Counted from the first letter of the stretch, positions 16,628 through 26,193 are shown. The stretch: 64,000 bases of DNA from Planctomycetota bacterium (GCA_039182125.1 JBCDCH010000006.1:25641-89640), one strand, 5' to 3'. Notes: a model not told the origin generated them from the sequence alone. Made by a program: numbers and translations.

Positions 16628-17929
16628 TCAGTACTGCACGCCGCCGGGGTTCACGTCTTTGTTCCACAACAGAATCCCGCCGGCGACGCTGCGGGCGTTC
16701 TTGAAGCCCTGGCGTTTGAGGAAGTCGACGAACTGCAAGCTCCGCTGGCCGCTGCGGCAATAGACGATCGTCTCGCGGTCCTGCTTGCCGTCGAGTTCGT
16801 CATCGAAACGGGCGTCGAGTTGTTGGAGCGGGATGAGTTCGCTGCCGTCGATCGTGGTGATGGCGACCTCGGTCGGCAGGCGGCAGTCGATGAAGAGGAA
16901 GTCCTCGCCGGGCGTGCCCGCGTCGAGCTTGGCCTTCAAATCACGCGGGGCGATCTCGCGCTGCGTGTCCAACGCGTAGCCGTGCGGGAGGCCTTGCTCG
17001 TCGAGTTCGTTGTCGCTGCTCACTTCTTCTCCTGTGGCTTTGCGGACTTCGTTCTTGGTTTCGGCAACGGATTGCGGGTCGAGGATGGGGACGCCGCAGA
17101 ACTGCTCGTAATCCTGCGGCTCCTTAATCGTCGGCTCGTCGCCACACACCGGACAATCCGGGTCGCGACGGATCTTGAACGTGCGGAACTCCAAGTCGAG
17201 CGCGCTGAACGAAAGCAGTTTGCCGATCGCCGGGGTGCCGATGCCGGTGATGAGCTTGATGACTTCGGACGCCTGCAGCGTGCCGATGATCCCCGGCAAC
17301 ACGCCCAGCACGCCGCCCTCGGCACAACTCGGCACGCTGCCCGGGTCCGGCGGCTCGGGGTACAGGCACCGATAGCATGGCCCCGCCTCGCCCGGACGCA
17401 GCGGGTTCTCCCGCGTCGGGTCGAACACCGTGACCATGCCCTCGAATCGGAAGATCGACCCGTACACGTTCGGCTTGCCCGCCAGCACACACGCATCGTT
17501 GACGCAGTAACGCGTCGGGAAGTTGTCGGTGCCGTCGATGATGACGTCGTAACCGGCGATGAGGTCCATCACGTTGTCGGCACTGACGAGGGTCTTGTGC
17601 TTGACGACGTTGACGTCGGGGTTGAGCTTGCCGAGTCGATCCGACGCCGCAGCAACCTTGTCCTGGCCGACCTGGTCGGTGCCGAAGAGGATTTGTCGCT
17701 GCAGGTTCGATGGGCTCACGACGTCGACATCGGCCAGCCCGATGGTGCCGACGCCCGCCGCTGCGAGGTACAGACTGATCGGGCACCCGAGCCCGCCGGC
17801 ACCGATGCAAAGCACCTTCGACGCCAGCAGCTTCTTCTGCCCGTCCATGCCGACTTCGGGCAGGATCAGGTGACGTTTGTACCGATTGACTTGCTCGTTG
17901 TTGAGCGCGGGGAGTTGGTTGACGGACAT
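16628..17929 (-). CDS. moeB: MoeB/ThiF-type adenylyltransferase with C-terminal rhodanese domain
   Basis: The enzyme adenylates the C-terminal Gly-Gly of a ubiquitin-like sulfur carrier (MoaD/ThiS type) and probably sulfurates it, for molybdopterin, thiamine or tRNA thiolation. Residues 1-270 show the E1-like fold: GAGGLG (about 43), DVDVVSPSNLQRQILFG, TDNFPTRYCVND, and zinc cysteines CYRC and CPVC. Residues ~330-433 are a rhodanese domain with active-site loop CRSGQRS (about 386). ATG 17929 begins MSVNQLPALNNEQVNRYKRH, the conserved N-terminus, so an upstream in-frame start at 18055 is unlikely. The fusion resembles MoeBR/Uba4 proteins; which carrier it serves is not shown here. Confidence 0.88.
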   Translation of the reverse strand: MSVNQLPALNNEQVNRYKRHLILPEVGMDGQKKLLASKVLCIGAGGLGCPISLYLAAAGVGTIGLADVDVVSPSNLQRQILFGTDQVGQDKVAAASDRLGKLNPDVNVVKHKTLVSADNVMDLIAGYDVIIDGTDNFPTRYCVNDACVLAGKPNVYGSIFRFEGMVTVFDPTRENPLRPGEAGPCYRCLYPEPPDPGSVPSCAEGGVLGVLPGIIGTLQASEVIKLITGIGTPAIGKLLSFSALDLEFRTFKIRRDPDCPVCGDEPTIKEPQDYEQFCGVPILDPQSVAETKNEVRKATGEEVSSDNELDEQGLPHGYALDTQREIAPRDLKAKLDAGTPGEDFLFIDCRLPTEVAITTIDGSELIPLQQLDARFDDELDGKQDRETIVYCRSGQRSLQFVDFLKRQGFKNARSVAGGILLWNKDVNPGGVQY

Positions 17930-18083
17930 GGGAAATCGCTCGAAAAACCGACCCTGTTTCGTCGGCGAGCCATCGACCGGGTGGGTCGGTGTCCGCCGCG
18001 CTTTAGCTGGTTTGGTCGGGGTCGTCCCCGACTCGGGCCGCAATCTGCGGGTCAAATCGCCCTTGGGCAGCGACGGTAGGCAC

Positions 18084-18203
18084 TCACGTCAGCACCGACA
18101 AGGCGACGAGCGCCCCAACCCACAGCGCGTACGCCACAAGCAGGCCGATGAAAATCTTCCGCCAAGGCGGCGCGGGTTTGGGCTTTTCCGCGGAATCGGT
18201 CAC
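18084..18203 (-). CDS. Very small single-span membrane protein (39 residues)
   Basis: A GTG-initiated frame encodes a 39-residue peptide beginning MTDSAEKPKPAPPWRKIF. A Pro/Lys-rich N-terminus and WRK precede one hydrophobic span, IGLLVAYALWVGALVALSVL, ending in T and a TGA stop. The composition is exactly that of a tail-anchored mini-protein and not of random GC-rich sequence. It lies 154 bases upstream of the moeB-like gene on the same strand. An in-frame TTG six bases earlier could be the start instead. Function is unknown. Confidence 0.55.
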   Translation of the reverse strand: MTDSAEKPKPAPPWRKIFIGLLVAYALWVGALVALSVLT

Positions 18204-18274
18204 CGCCAATCATACGGCGTGCGGCGCGTCCTGCTCATGCTCCGATGGCTCGTATCCCGAACCTCGGAAAAAGG

Positions 18275-18369
18275 CTCGGAAAAAGGTGTCAGGGATCTTT
18301 TTCAACGCTGCATCAACTACCAACCGACAAAACGCCGGATGAAAAAGGTCCCTGACACCTTTTTCCGAG
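18275..18369. repeat. Paired inverted repeat of the GGTGTCAGGGACC type
   Basis: A 29-bp arm at 18275-18303 is the reverse complement of 18341-18369 with one mismatch; the core is GGTGTCAGGGAYCTTTTTC. A short extra copy of the CTCGGAAAAAGG end lies just to the left (18263-18274). The right arm starts inside the start codon of the lipoprotein gene and encodes its first residues. Confidence 0.85.
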
Positions 18370-18905
18370 GCGTACTCGCGGTGATGACGATTTCACTGGT
18401 CGGCTGCCAAGGCTCGATCGACGCGGAGCAACTCACCGCCACCGCCCAGCGCGTCGAACGCAGCGACCTCGACGACACGCTGCTACTCGAGGAAGTCGCT
18501 GCCCGGATCGCCCCGCCGCGGGACTGGACCCAACGCCCCACACAGCGCCGGTCGATCGCGACCCACATCCAGTTCCGCAGTCCCGACCAGACCGTCCGGA
18601 TGGGCGTGGTCAAGCTCGCGATGCCATTGCCGCTGAGCGCCGACACGATCATCTGGCTAGCACGCACCGGCTACAAATCCAAGAACGGCAAGCCGCAGCT
18701 GCTCACCCGCTGGACCGACGACGCCGGCCGGCACTGGCTCGTCGGCCAGGACGACGCGTGGCAAGGTGAGGCGTACATCCTTACCGCCGGCTTCCGCGGC
18801 TGGATCGTCTACCGCAGCTGGAAACGCGACCCGCTGCCCAGCGAAGCCGAACGCGACAAGGCCAGCCGGGCGGTTCGGACGGTCGTGCCAATGCTCGACG
18901 ATTGA
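18339..18905 (+). CDS. Putative lipoprotein, N-terminus encoded by a repeat
   Basis: The 188-residue product begins MKKVPDTFFRGVLAVMTISL followed by VGC, giving a lipobox with Cys 23, so it is probably acylated and anchored facing the periplasm. The mature part (residues 24-188) has a conserved-looking alpha/beta domain (HIQFRSPDQTVRMGVVKLAM, WTDDAGRHWLVGQDDAWQGE) that I do not recognise. The first 11 residues come from the right arm of the repeat at 18341. The only internal alternative, the ATG beginning MTISLVGC, would leave too short a signal peptide. It is followed 19 bases later by the next gene on the same strand. Confidence 0.65.
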   Translation: MKKVPDTFFRGVLAVMTISLVGCQGSIDAEQLTATAQRVERSDLDDTLLLEEVAARIAPPRDWTQRPTQRRSIATHIQFRSPDQTVRMGVVKLAMPLPLSADTIIWLARTGYKSKNGKPQLLTRWTDDAGRHWLVGQDDAWQGEAYILTAGFRGWIVYRSWKRDPLPSEAERDKASRAVRTVVPMLDD

Positions 18906-18924
18906 TCTGTCCGATACGTTCCGA

Positions 18925-19341
18925 GTGAGCCGGCAGGATTTGTACGACCAGATCGTCCTCGACATGAAGCGGCAGTTCGGCCTGCGGATTAAACGCTGGC
19001 GCAAACGCATGTCCGGCTGCGCCTGGCGCGCGTGGTACGCCGATGGCTCGGTGATCAATTGGGTCGAGGCCCCCTACCCAAAGTCGCCGATGAGCCTGGC
19101 CGTGTTCCTGCACGAGGTCGGGCACCACGCGATCGGATTCGACACATATAAGGTGCGCTGCGAGGAAGAATGGGCCGCGTGGCAGTGGTCACTGCACGCG
19201 ATGCGGCAACTCGGCGTAACACCGACGCCACGCGTATTGAAGCGTGTCGACGCGAGCCTGCGGTACGCCGTCGCGAAAGCGGAACGCCGCGGGATCAAAC
19301 GGCTGCCAGAACAGCTGGTCGAATACTCCCGCGCAGCGTGA
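18925..19341 (+). CDS. Putative zinc-dependent protein with HExxH motif
   Basis: A 138-residue protein containing FLHEVGHHAIGF (about residues 56-67), a zincin-type HExxH motif, followed by CEEEWAAWQWSLHAM, whose glutamates could give a third ligand. The N-terminal part is strongly basic (KRQFGLRIKRWRKRMSG). It has no signal peptide. It may be a small metallopeptidase or an ImmA-like domain protein; the family is not recognised. GTG 18925 is chosen because TACGTT lies four bases upstream and gives a compact N-terminus. The stop overlaps a possible GTG start of the next gene (GTGA at 19338). Confidence 0.6.
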   Translation: MSRQDLYDQIVLDMKRQFGLRIKRWRKRMSGCAWRAWYADGSVINWVEAPYPKSPMSLAVFLHEVGHHAIGFDTYKVRCEEEWAAWQWSLHAMRQLGVTPTPRVLKRVDASLRYAVAKAERRGIKRLPEQLVEYSRAA

Positions 19342-19358
19342 ACGGACTACCCTACGAC

Positions 19359-20378
19359 ATGTCTTGGCTTCTCGGGCTTGTACTCTGGCTTGGTGCGACC
19401 GAACCTGCAACCGCCACTCCGCTGGGGTTGGTACTACCGGATCCGCCGATCGGTTGGCAGACATTGGCGGGAACCGGGGTCTCGCAACGCCAGATCGTGA
19501 TTGACGCCGGTGGCTGGACAAGAGAGGGACAGCGATTTCGGGTCAACGTGTACCTAAGGAATCAGCCGCCCTCGTATGCACCGACCACGGCGGCCTTGGT
19601 CGATGACCATGCACGGCGACCGTGGCTGCCGCTGAGGCTCCGGGGCAACCGGCCCAATTTCACGACGGTCGCCGTCACGGGTGAGCCCGCATTGGACACG
19701 GAACACGGCGTGGCCTTTGCGGCACCAAACCCGACGAACCCGCCGCAAGGGGTAGTCCGATCTGAGGCCCACTGGATCAACGGCCGCGTCTATAGCTTCG
19801 TTCACGAAGCCGAGCATGGTGTCACGCCGGGTCCGGAAGACGACGTCGCGTTCAAAACCTTCGTCGAGGCGATTAGCTTCACCGACGCCTCACCGCCCGG
19901 GCCCGCGCTGGGGGATCTGGGGCCGTCGCAGCGAATGCCGCTAGCCGAGGAGTCCGATTTGGCACGTGCGGTTCGGATGCCACTGCCGCCGCACGCGTTG
20001 CATGACGACGACGGACCACTGCTCTTCGATCTGAATGCCAGGTACAACACCAGTGGCCGCTTTACCGTCAACGTGCTCAAACCCGAGGACGCGATCAAGA
20101 TGTCCCAAGACCTGAAACTGAACATCCCTGGCGGGCTGAACATGGACGACGGCAACGGAATCGCCACCGCCGGGCCACTTCCCGTTACGGACAAGCGAAG
20201 CAAGTGGCAGCATGTCTATTTGGTATTGCGTCCGATCGACGGCGGATTTCTCGCAGTGGCTCTTCGTTGTCACGAGTCCGTAACAACGTCAACTGATCCG
20301 GCGTTGATCCGAGCCACGCTTTCGAACATGTGCGCTGACGCGGTGCCGGAGCAACTCGACGCGGACGCTGGTGAGTAA
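19359..20378 (+). CDS. Secreted protein of unknown function
   Basis: The 339-residue product starts with a short signal peptide (MSWLLGLVLWLGATEPATA) and has no further membrane span. The exported part is rich in Pro, Asp and Thr with the pattern LPDPPIGWQTLAG, often seen when a periplasmic domain measures substrate amphiphilicity, but no family is recognised. An alternative GTG at 19338 overlaps the stop of the previous gene and would add seven residues (MNGLPYD). ATG 19359 is preferred because it gives a normal signal peptide. It sits directly before murE (27 bases), with no sign that the two act together. Confidence 0.6.
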   Translation: MSWLLGLVLWLGATEPATATPLGLVLPDPPIGWQTLAGTGVSQRQIVIDAGGWTREGQRFRVNVYLRNQPPSYAPTTAALVDDHARRPWLPLRLRGNRPNFTTVAVTGEPALDTEHGVAFAAPNPTNPPQGVVRSEAHWINGRVYSFVHEAEHGVTPGPEDDVAFKTFVEAISFTDASPPGPALGDLGPSQRMPLAEESDLARAVRMPLPPHALHDDDGPLLFDLNARYNTSGRFTVNVLKPEDAIKMSQDLKLNIPGGLNMDDGNGIATAGPLPVTDKRSKWQHVYLVLRPIDGGFLAVALRCHESVTTSTDPALIRATLSNMCADAVPEQLDADAGE

Positions 20379-20405
20379 CACTTCATGGCGACTTGATCAA
20401 TTAGC

Positions 20406-21798
<1,393 letters not shown>

Positions 21799-21815
<17 letters not shown>

Positions 21816-21870
21816 CCGTGGGTCTGCGATCGGTCCCGCTTGCCGACCCACGGCTGAAGCCGTGGGCTTT
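21799..21870. repeat. Paired hairpin repeat at the murE stop codon
   Basis: Arms 21799-21824 and 21845-21870 are 26-bp inverted copies with one mismatch. Each arm is itself a hairpin (CCCACGGC/GCCGTGGG around TTTA or TGAA). The murE stop TAG is at 21813-21815, in the first arm. It is the same family as 49751-49822 and 13327-13350. Confidence 0.88.
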
Positions 21871-21919
21871 GCCTCAACGATTGACCTTTGCATTCTCGCC
21901 GCCACCATGCACATCACGG

Positions 21920-23329
21920 ATGAGACCGATACCGCTTCGAGATTTGCGTGGGGCCGTGTTCGGCAAGGTGGACGCCCCGCTGCCGGCGAGTGCGCCGCCG
22001 ATTCGTTGCGTCTGCACGGATAGCCGCGACATCAAACCCGACAGCGTCTTCTTCGCGATCCCCGGCGACCACTTCGACGGCCACGACTACGTCAACGACG
22101 CGTTCGACAAGGGCGCGGTCGTCGCCATCGTCGATCGGGAGATCACGCCGCCGGCGGGGAAGTTTATCATCGAAGTCCCCGACGTCCGCAAGGCCCTGGG
22201 CCGGCTCGCGAGCCATGTCCGCGATGGCATGCGGGCGACGAAGATCATCGCCGTCGCCGGCAGCGTCGGGAAGACGGGCACGAAGCACCTCGTGCATGCC
22301 GCGCTCGGCGCACGCCTGCCCGGGGGCATGTCGCCCAAGTCGTTCAACAACGACATCGGCGTGCCGCTGACGATCTTCGCCGCCGAGAGCCACTGGCAGT
22401 ACCTCGTGCTGGAGATGGGCACGAACCACCCCGGCGAGATCGCCCACCTCTCGCGCACGGCCAAGCCGGACCTCGCGATCATCACCAACGCCGGTGAGGA
22501 GCACCTCGAACACCTCGGCAGCCTCGACGGCGTCCGCCACGAGAACGCGCAGGTCGTCGTCGGCATGGACGCGGCCCGCGGACTGCTCGTCATCAACGGC
22601 GACGACCCGGACCTCGAGCGGGCCGTCGACGGCTGGTGGAAGGGCCGATCGCTCACGTTCGGCAACCACCGCCCAGACGACGACGAAGGCAACGACGTCG
22701 AGCAGGCCGACTTGTTCGCCACCGATGTCGAGGTCGGCTGGGACGGCACGCGGTTCAATCTCAACGGCTCGCGCACCAAGCTGCACGTCCCGCAGCTCGG
22801 CGCCCACGTCGCGACTAACGCGCTGGCCGCCGTCGCCGTCGCGCGTCGGCTGGGTCTGGGTGATCAGGAGATCGCCGCCGGGCTGGCGAAAGCGACCGGG
22901 CCGGAGATGCGGCTGCAGCCGACGAGCATGCCCGTTGACGGCGGCGTGGTGAAAGTCCTCAACGACGCATACAACGCCAACCCGCCGAGCGTCCGCGCTG
23001 CGTTGGCCACCCTTGCCGCCCTGCCTTACGACGGCCGACGCGTCGTCGCACTGGGCGACATGTTCGAGCTCGGCGAGACCGGCCCCGGCCACCACTATGC
23101 CATCGGCCGACTCGCGGCCAAGACCGCCGACGTGCTCGTCCTCGTCGGTAATCTGATGTGCCAGCACGCCGCCGAGGCCGCCGGGACCGTTGAGGACTGC
23201 GAGGTACACACCTTCCCGGACGTTGCGGCCGCGAAGGCCGAGTTGCCGACACTCTTACAACCCGGCGACACGCTGCTGGTGAAGGGTTCTCGCGGGATGG
23301 CGATGGAGCGGGTGGTGAAATCCGAATGA
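21920..23329 (+). CDS. murF: UDP-MurNAc-pentapeptide synthetase
   Basis: MurF adds D-Ala-D-Ala to the UDP-MurNAc-tripeptide in the cytoplasm. The 469-residue sequence shows CTDSRDIKPDSVFFAIPGDHFDGHDY, nucleotide loop GSVGKTGTKHLV (about residue 114), EMGTNHPGEIAHLS, ITNAGEEHLEHLGS, NDAYNANPPSVRAAL and LGDMFELGE. In the P-loop the usual GKTTTK reads GKTGTK, a small departure. ATG 21920 begins MRPIPLRDLRGAVFG and fits the family; an in-frame frame reaching back over the end of murE is not credible. Its TGA stop lies inside the inverted repeat at 23324, which separates it from mraY. Confidence 0.92.
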   Translation: MRPIPLRDLRGAVFGKVDAPLPASAPPIRCVCTDSRDIKPDSVFFAIPGDHFDGHDYVNDAFDKGAVVAIVDREITPPAGKFIIEVPDVRKALGRLASHVRDGMRATKIIAVAGSVGKTGTKHLVHAALGARLPGGMSPKSFNNDIGVPLTIFAAESHWQYLVLEMGTNHPGEIAHLSRTAKPDLAIITNAGEEHLEHLGSLDGVRHENAQVVVGMDAARGLLVINGDDPDLERAVDGWWKGRSLTFGNHRPDDDEGNDVEQADLFATDVEVGWDGTRFNLNGSRTKLHVPQLGAHVATNALAAVAVARRLGLGDQEIAAGLAKATGPEMRLQPTSMPVDGGVVKVLNDAYNANPPSVRAALATLAALPYDGRRVVALGDMFELGETGPGHHYAIGRLAAKTADVLVLVGNLMCQHAAEAAGTVEDCEVHTFPDVAAAKAELPTLLQPGDTLLVKGSRGMAMERVVKSE

Positions 23330-23433
23330 CGAGTTCCCGAATGACGAATGAAATCCGAATGCAGAATGACGAATGACCCAACCTTCGGGTTTCGGTCTTC
23401 GTCATTCATTCGTCATTCGGGAACTCGTCATTC
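23324..23433. repeat. ATTCGTCATTC-type paired inverted repeat between murF and mraY
   Basis: A 28-bp arm at 23324-23351 is perfectly complementary to 23406-23433. Further partial copies of GAATGACGAATGA fill the spacer, which is centred on the hairpin AACC-TTCG-GGTT. The murF stop TGA (23327-23329) is part of the left arm, and the right arm ends 12 bases before the mraY start. Confidence 0.9.
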
Positions 23434-23445
23434 GTCATTTTCTCC

Positions 23446-24600
23446 ATGCTCTACCTCCTGATCCAAGCCAACCTCGACGCCCTCACCGACGCCGGCTTTG
23501 GATTCCTGCGCGTCTTCCTCTTCCCAACGTTCCAGGCGGCCGTCGCGGCGGCCCTTTGCTTTGCCCTCTCGCTCGCCATCGGCCCGTTGATGATCCGCTG
23601 GCTGCGGGCCAAGAAGATCGGCGACAACCCGGAGTTCGACAACGAGTCGCTCAACACGCTCATGGCCGCCAAGCGCGACACGCCGACGATGGGCGGGCTG
23701 CTCATCGTCGGCGTCATCGCGCTCACCACGCTGCTGCTCGCGGACCTGTCAAACTTCTACGTGCAAATGGCGTTGATCGCCCTGCTCTGGCTCGGCGGCA
23801 TCGGGGCCGTCGACGACTACCTCAAGCTCACCGCCAAACGCCGCGCCGCCGAGGGGAAGGTCACCCGCGACGGGCTGCGGTCCAAGGAAAAGCTGCTCCT
23901 GCAGGTCGGCATCGCGGTGCTGCTCGCGGTTTTCACCTGGCGGTACGGCAAGAACATCGACGAGGTGCGGACGCTGTATGTGCCGTTTTTCAAGGACTTC
24001 GCGTTGCCGTTGGCGTCTTGGGTGTTCGTCGTGATCGCGACGCTGGTGATCGTGGGGACCAGCAACGCGGTGAACCTGACCGACGGGCTCGACGGACTTG
24101 CCGCGGGGACGTGCGGGATCGTGGCGTTCGCGTTTTTGGTGCTGGCGTTCATCGTCGGCGACGCCGAGACGGCCGGGGCGTTGCTCTTCCACCACATCCC
24201 CGCCGCGAGCCAGATGACCGTGCTGGCCGGGGCGATGATCGGGGCGTGCCTGGGCTTTCTCTGGTTCAACTGCAGCCCGGCCCAGGTGTTCATGGGCGAC
24301 ACCGGTAGCCTCGCCCTCGGCGGCCTCATCGGCTACCTCGCCATCGTCGTCCGACAGGAACTCATGCTCATCCTCATCGGCGGCATCTTCGTCGCCGAGG
24401 CGCTGAGCGTTATCCTGCAAGTGAACTACTTCAAGCTCACCCGCTGGAAGACCGGCGAAGGCCAACGCCTCTTCCGCATGGCCCCCATCCACCACCACTT
24501 CCAAAAACTCGGCTGGACCGAAACGCAGGTCGTTGTGAGATTCTGGCTCATCGCCGCGATGCTGGCGGCAATGGCGGTGGCGACGGTGAAACTGCGGTAG
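23446..24600 (+). CDS. mraY: Phospho-MurNAc-pentapeptide transferase
   Basis: MraY moves phospho-MurNAc-pentapeptide onto undecaprenyl phosphate, making lipid I in the inner membrane. The 384-residue protein has about ten membrane spans and the family motifs DTPTMGG, GAVDDYLKL (the Asp pair), NAVNLTDGLDGLA, FMGDTGSLALGG and the histidine loop PIHHHFQKLGW. It is the third gene of a murE-murF-mraY run. The usual next genes (murD, ftsW, murG) are absent; a lower-GC kinase gene on the opposite strand begins its 3' end 65 bases downstream. Confidence 0.95.
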   Translation: MLYLLIQANLDALTDAGFGFLRVFLFPTFQAAVAAALCFALSLAIGPLMIRWLRAKKIGDNPEFDNESLNTLMAAKRDTPTMGGLLIVGVIALTTLLLADLSNFYVQMALIALLWLGGIGAVDDYLKLTAKRRAAEGKVTRDGLRSKEKLLLQVGIAVLLAVFTWRYGKNIDEVRTLYVPFFKDFALPLASWVFVVIATLVIVGTSNAVNLTDGLDGLAAGTCGIVAFAFLVLAFIVGDAETAGALLFHHIPAASQMTVLAGAMIGACLGFLWFNCSPAQVFMGDTGSLALGGLIGYLAIVVRQELMLILIGGIFVAEALSVILQVNYFKLTRWKTGEGQRLFRMAPIHHHFQKLGWTETQVVVRFWLIAAMLAAMAVATVKLR

Positions 24601-24665
24601 GAAAATTATCTTCGACGGTGTAATCGCAAACGCTGCGGAAGCATGCCACTTCGATTAAACGATCG

Positions 24666-25826
24666 TCAGAACGGGATATCCGAATCATCAGTCGGCGGCG
24701 GCTGAGGCTCAGTTCGCTGCACCGTGTCGAGCGCATTGTAAAGGTTTGAAAGCAAGACCCGCCGTTTATGGTCATCACATCGCCCAGCAAGCTCAACAAA
24801 GTCTTTGAGCGCCCTAACCGGAAAGCCTTGAGGGAAGAATCTGAACTGTCCGTTAAGGAGAGCAGTCATAACATCTTGACAGTTTGGGATTTCTTCCTCA
24901 AGCATCACCGCTTGATACGCTTGCCGAATTTTTTTCACAACTGCCGAAGTGTCCATGTTGTACTTGCATCCACCCTCGATCGAAGCGATGTGCTTCCGTG
25001 CAGCGGATGAAAACGCCCGGTATGCAGCCTTGTCTTCGTCGCTAAACGCACTGTCGGACATTGTTGCAGCTTGTATTCGCTGCTTCGCTTCGGCAAAACT
25101 CTTGATGCGGCCGTGCCGACTCCTCTGCTTCATGGAGTCGAGCGTCTCTGAATACTCAAATGTATCCGTCCCCGCATCGGAGAGAAGCTTTTCAAACAGC
25201 ATTCCGACAAAATATGCTTCGGTGCAGAAGTCGTATGTTGAATCGGTGAAGTCATACGGCTTCTCGCACCACCAGTTGAGGGATATTGACTTGTTGAAGT
25301 CGCTTTGGCTTTCGATAGCCTTTCCAAATCCAAGGTCGATTATCTTTAGCACTCCCTCTGCTGTGACCATCAAGTTTGCCTCGCGAATGTCACGGTGGAG
25401 CACCCCGCGTGACTCAAGGTAAGTGAACCCATCGACGGCTTGCCTAAAAAGATCCGCTATAGAAGCTGGCTCAGCCTTGACATAGTCGCTAATCTCGAGC
25501 CCGTCAATATGCTCCATCAAGATAATGCCTGAATGCTGCACCGGGTACAAATAGTGATTGAATACCCGGACGACGTTTGGGTGGTGCAGCCTGTAAAGCA
25601 GCTCAATCTCACGCTTGAAATTTTCGAATAGCGATTGTCGCTCGCTTTCGGCATACGGGGTGTATCGCTTCGCTACAAATTTGAGCGGGAGATGTGGATC
25701 TTCAAGTAAGACGGTAGTCCCGCACGCTCCTTGACCGAGGGTTTTGAGCAGCTTGTAGCCCGAATTCCGAATCAACGGGACTATCGTTGCCGCTGCGGCT
25801 GCTTTGTCAGTCGGTGATGCAGACAT
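24666..25826 (-). CDS. Ser/Thr protein kinase with SSB-like acidic C-terminal tail
   Basis: A 386-residue soluble kinase. Residues ~24-250 hold the catalytic domain: glycine loop GQGACG (31-36), ATP lysine in VAKRY (K53), catalytic loop HRDIREANL (H144, D146, N151) and DLGFGK (D164) in place of DFG. It should therefore be active. Residues 250-375 are helical and unassigned. The last eight residues, TDDSDIPF, preceded by PPP, closely match the DDDIPF tip of single-stranded DNA-binding protein. Base composition is lower in GC than both flanks, which suggests acquisition. TATGAT lies five bases upstream of the ATG. No PASTA repeats or membrane segment are present. Confidence 0.85.
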   Translation of the reverse strand: MSASPTDKAAAAATIVPLIRNSGYKLLKTLGQGACGTTVLLEDPHLPLKFVAKRYTPYAESERQSLFENFKREIELLYRLHHPNVVRVFNHYLYPVQHSGIILMEHIDGLEISDYVKAEPASIADLFRQAVDGFTYLESRGVLHRDIREANLMVTAEGVLKIIDLGFGKAIESQSDFNKSISLNWWCEKPYDFTDSTYDFCTEAYFVGMLFEKLLSDAGTDTFEYSETLDSMKQRSRHGRIKSFAEAKQRIQAATMSDSAFSDEDKAAYRAFSSAARKHIASIEGGCKYNMDTSAVVKKIRQAYQAVMLEEEIPNCQDVMTALLNGQFRFFPQGFPVRALKDFVELAGRCDDHKRRVLLSNLYNALDTVQRTEPQPPPTDDSDIPF

Positions 25827-25831
25827 GCAAA

Positions 25832-25837
25832 ATCATA
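25832..25837 (-). promoter_or_regulatory. -10 element TATGAT of the kinase gene
   Basis: TATGAT, one mismatch from the consensus, ends five bases before the kinase ATG (25826), consistent with a leaderless transcript. A -35 hexamer is not evident. Confidence 0.5.
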
Positions 25838-25901
25838 CGCATCGGTTCAGCGATTAGTTTTTGTTGCAGGCGAGGCGGGTGAGGGGACACGCCTCTATGT
25901 C

Positions 25902-26162
25902 TCACCCCGCTCGCTTCTTCTTCCGTCGGCCGCTGCCGATGATCGGCGAGGTCACGCTCGTGACGTGCTCGATCGGAATCCGCACCGACACGCTTTCGTC
26001 GGTCCAGATTGAGATCATCGAGTTGTCCGGCGAGCGTGAGAGGAAGTCCGGGTGATCGACGATGTACGAACGGTTGTCGACCAAATGCACCTCGAACCGC
26101 TCGAACGGTTCGGCGTGCAGGGCCGTGACGATCTCATCCATCATGCCGCGTGTCTTTGCCAT
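25902..26162 (-). CDS. Small conserved hypothetical protein
   Basis: An 86-residue protein of the type MDEIVTALHAEPFERFEVHL followed by VDNRSYIVDHPDFLSRSPDN, a beta-rich pattern (F-E-V-H-L-x-D-x-R...HPDF) that I know as a short unnamed family common in planctomycetes and related bacteria. The C-terminus is basic (GRRKKKRAG). TATGAT at 26171-26176 lies eight bases upstream of the ATG. It is the last gene of a four-gene minus-strand stretch of periplasmic proteins but has no signal peptide itself. Function is unknown. Confidence 0.65.
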   Translation of the reverse strand: MAKTRGMMDEIVTALHAEPFERFEVHLVDNRSYIVDHPDFLSRSPDNSMISIWTDESVSVRIPIEHVTSVTSPIIGSGRRKKKRAG

Positions 26163-26193
26163 CGTGGTGCATCATAGCAAACCGCCGCCAGAC

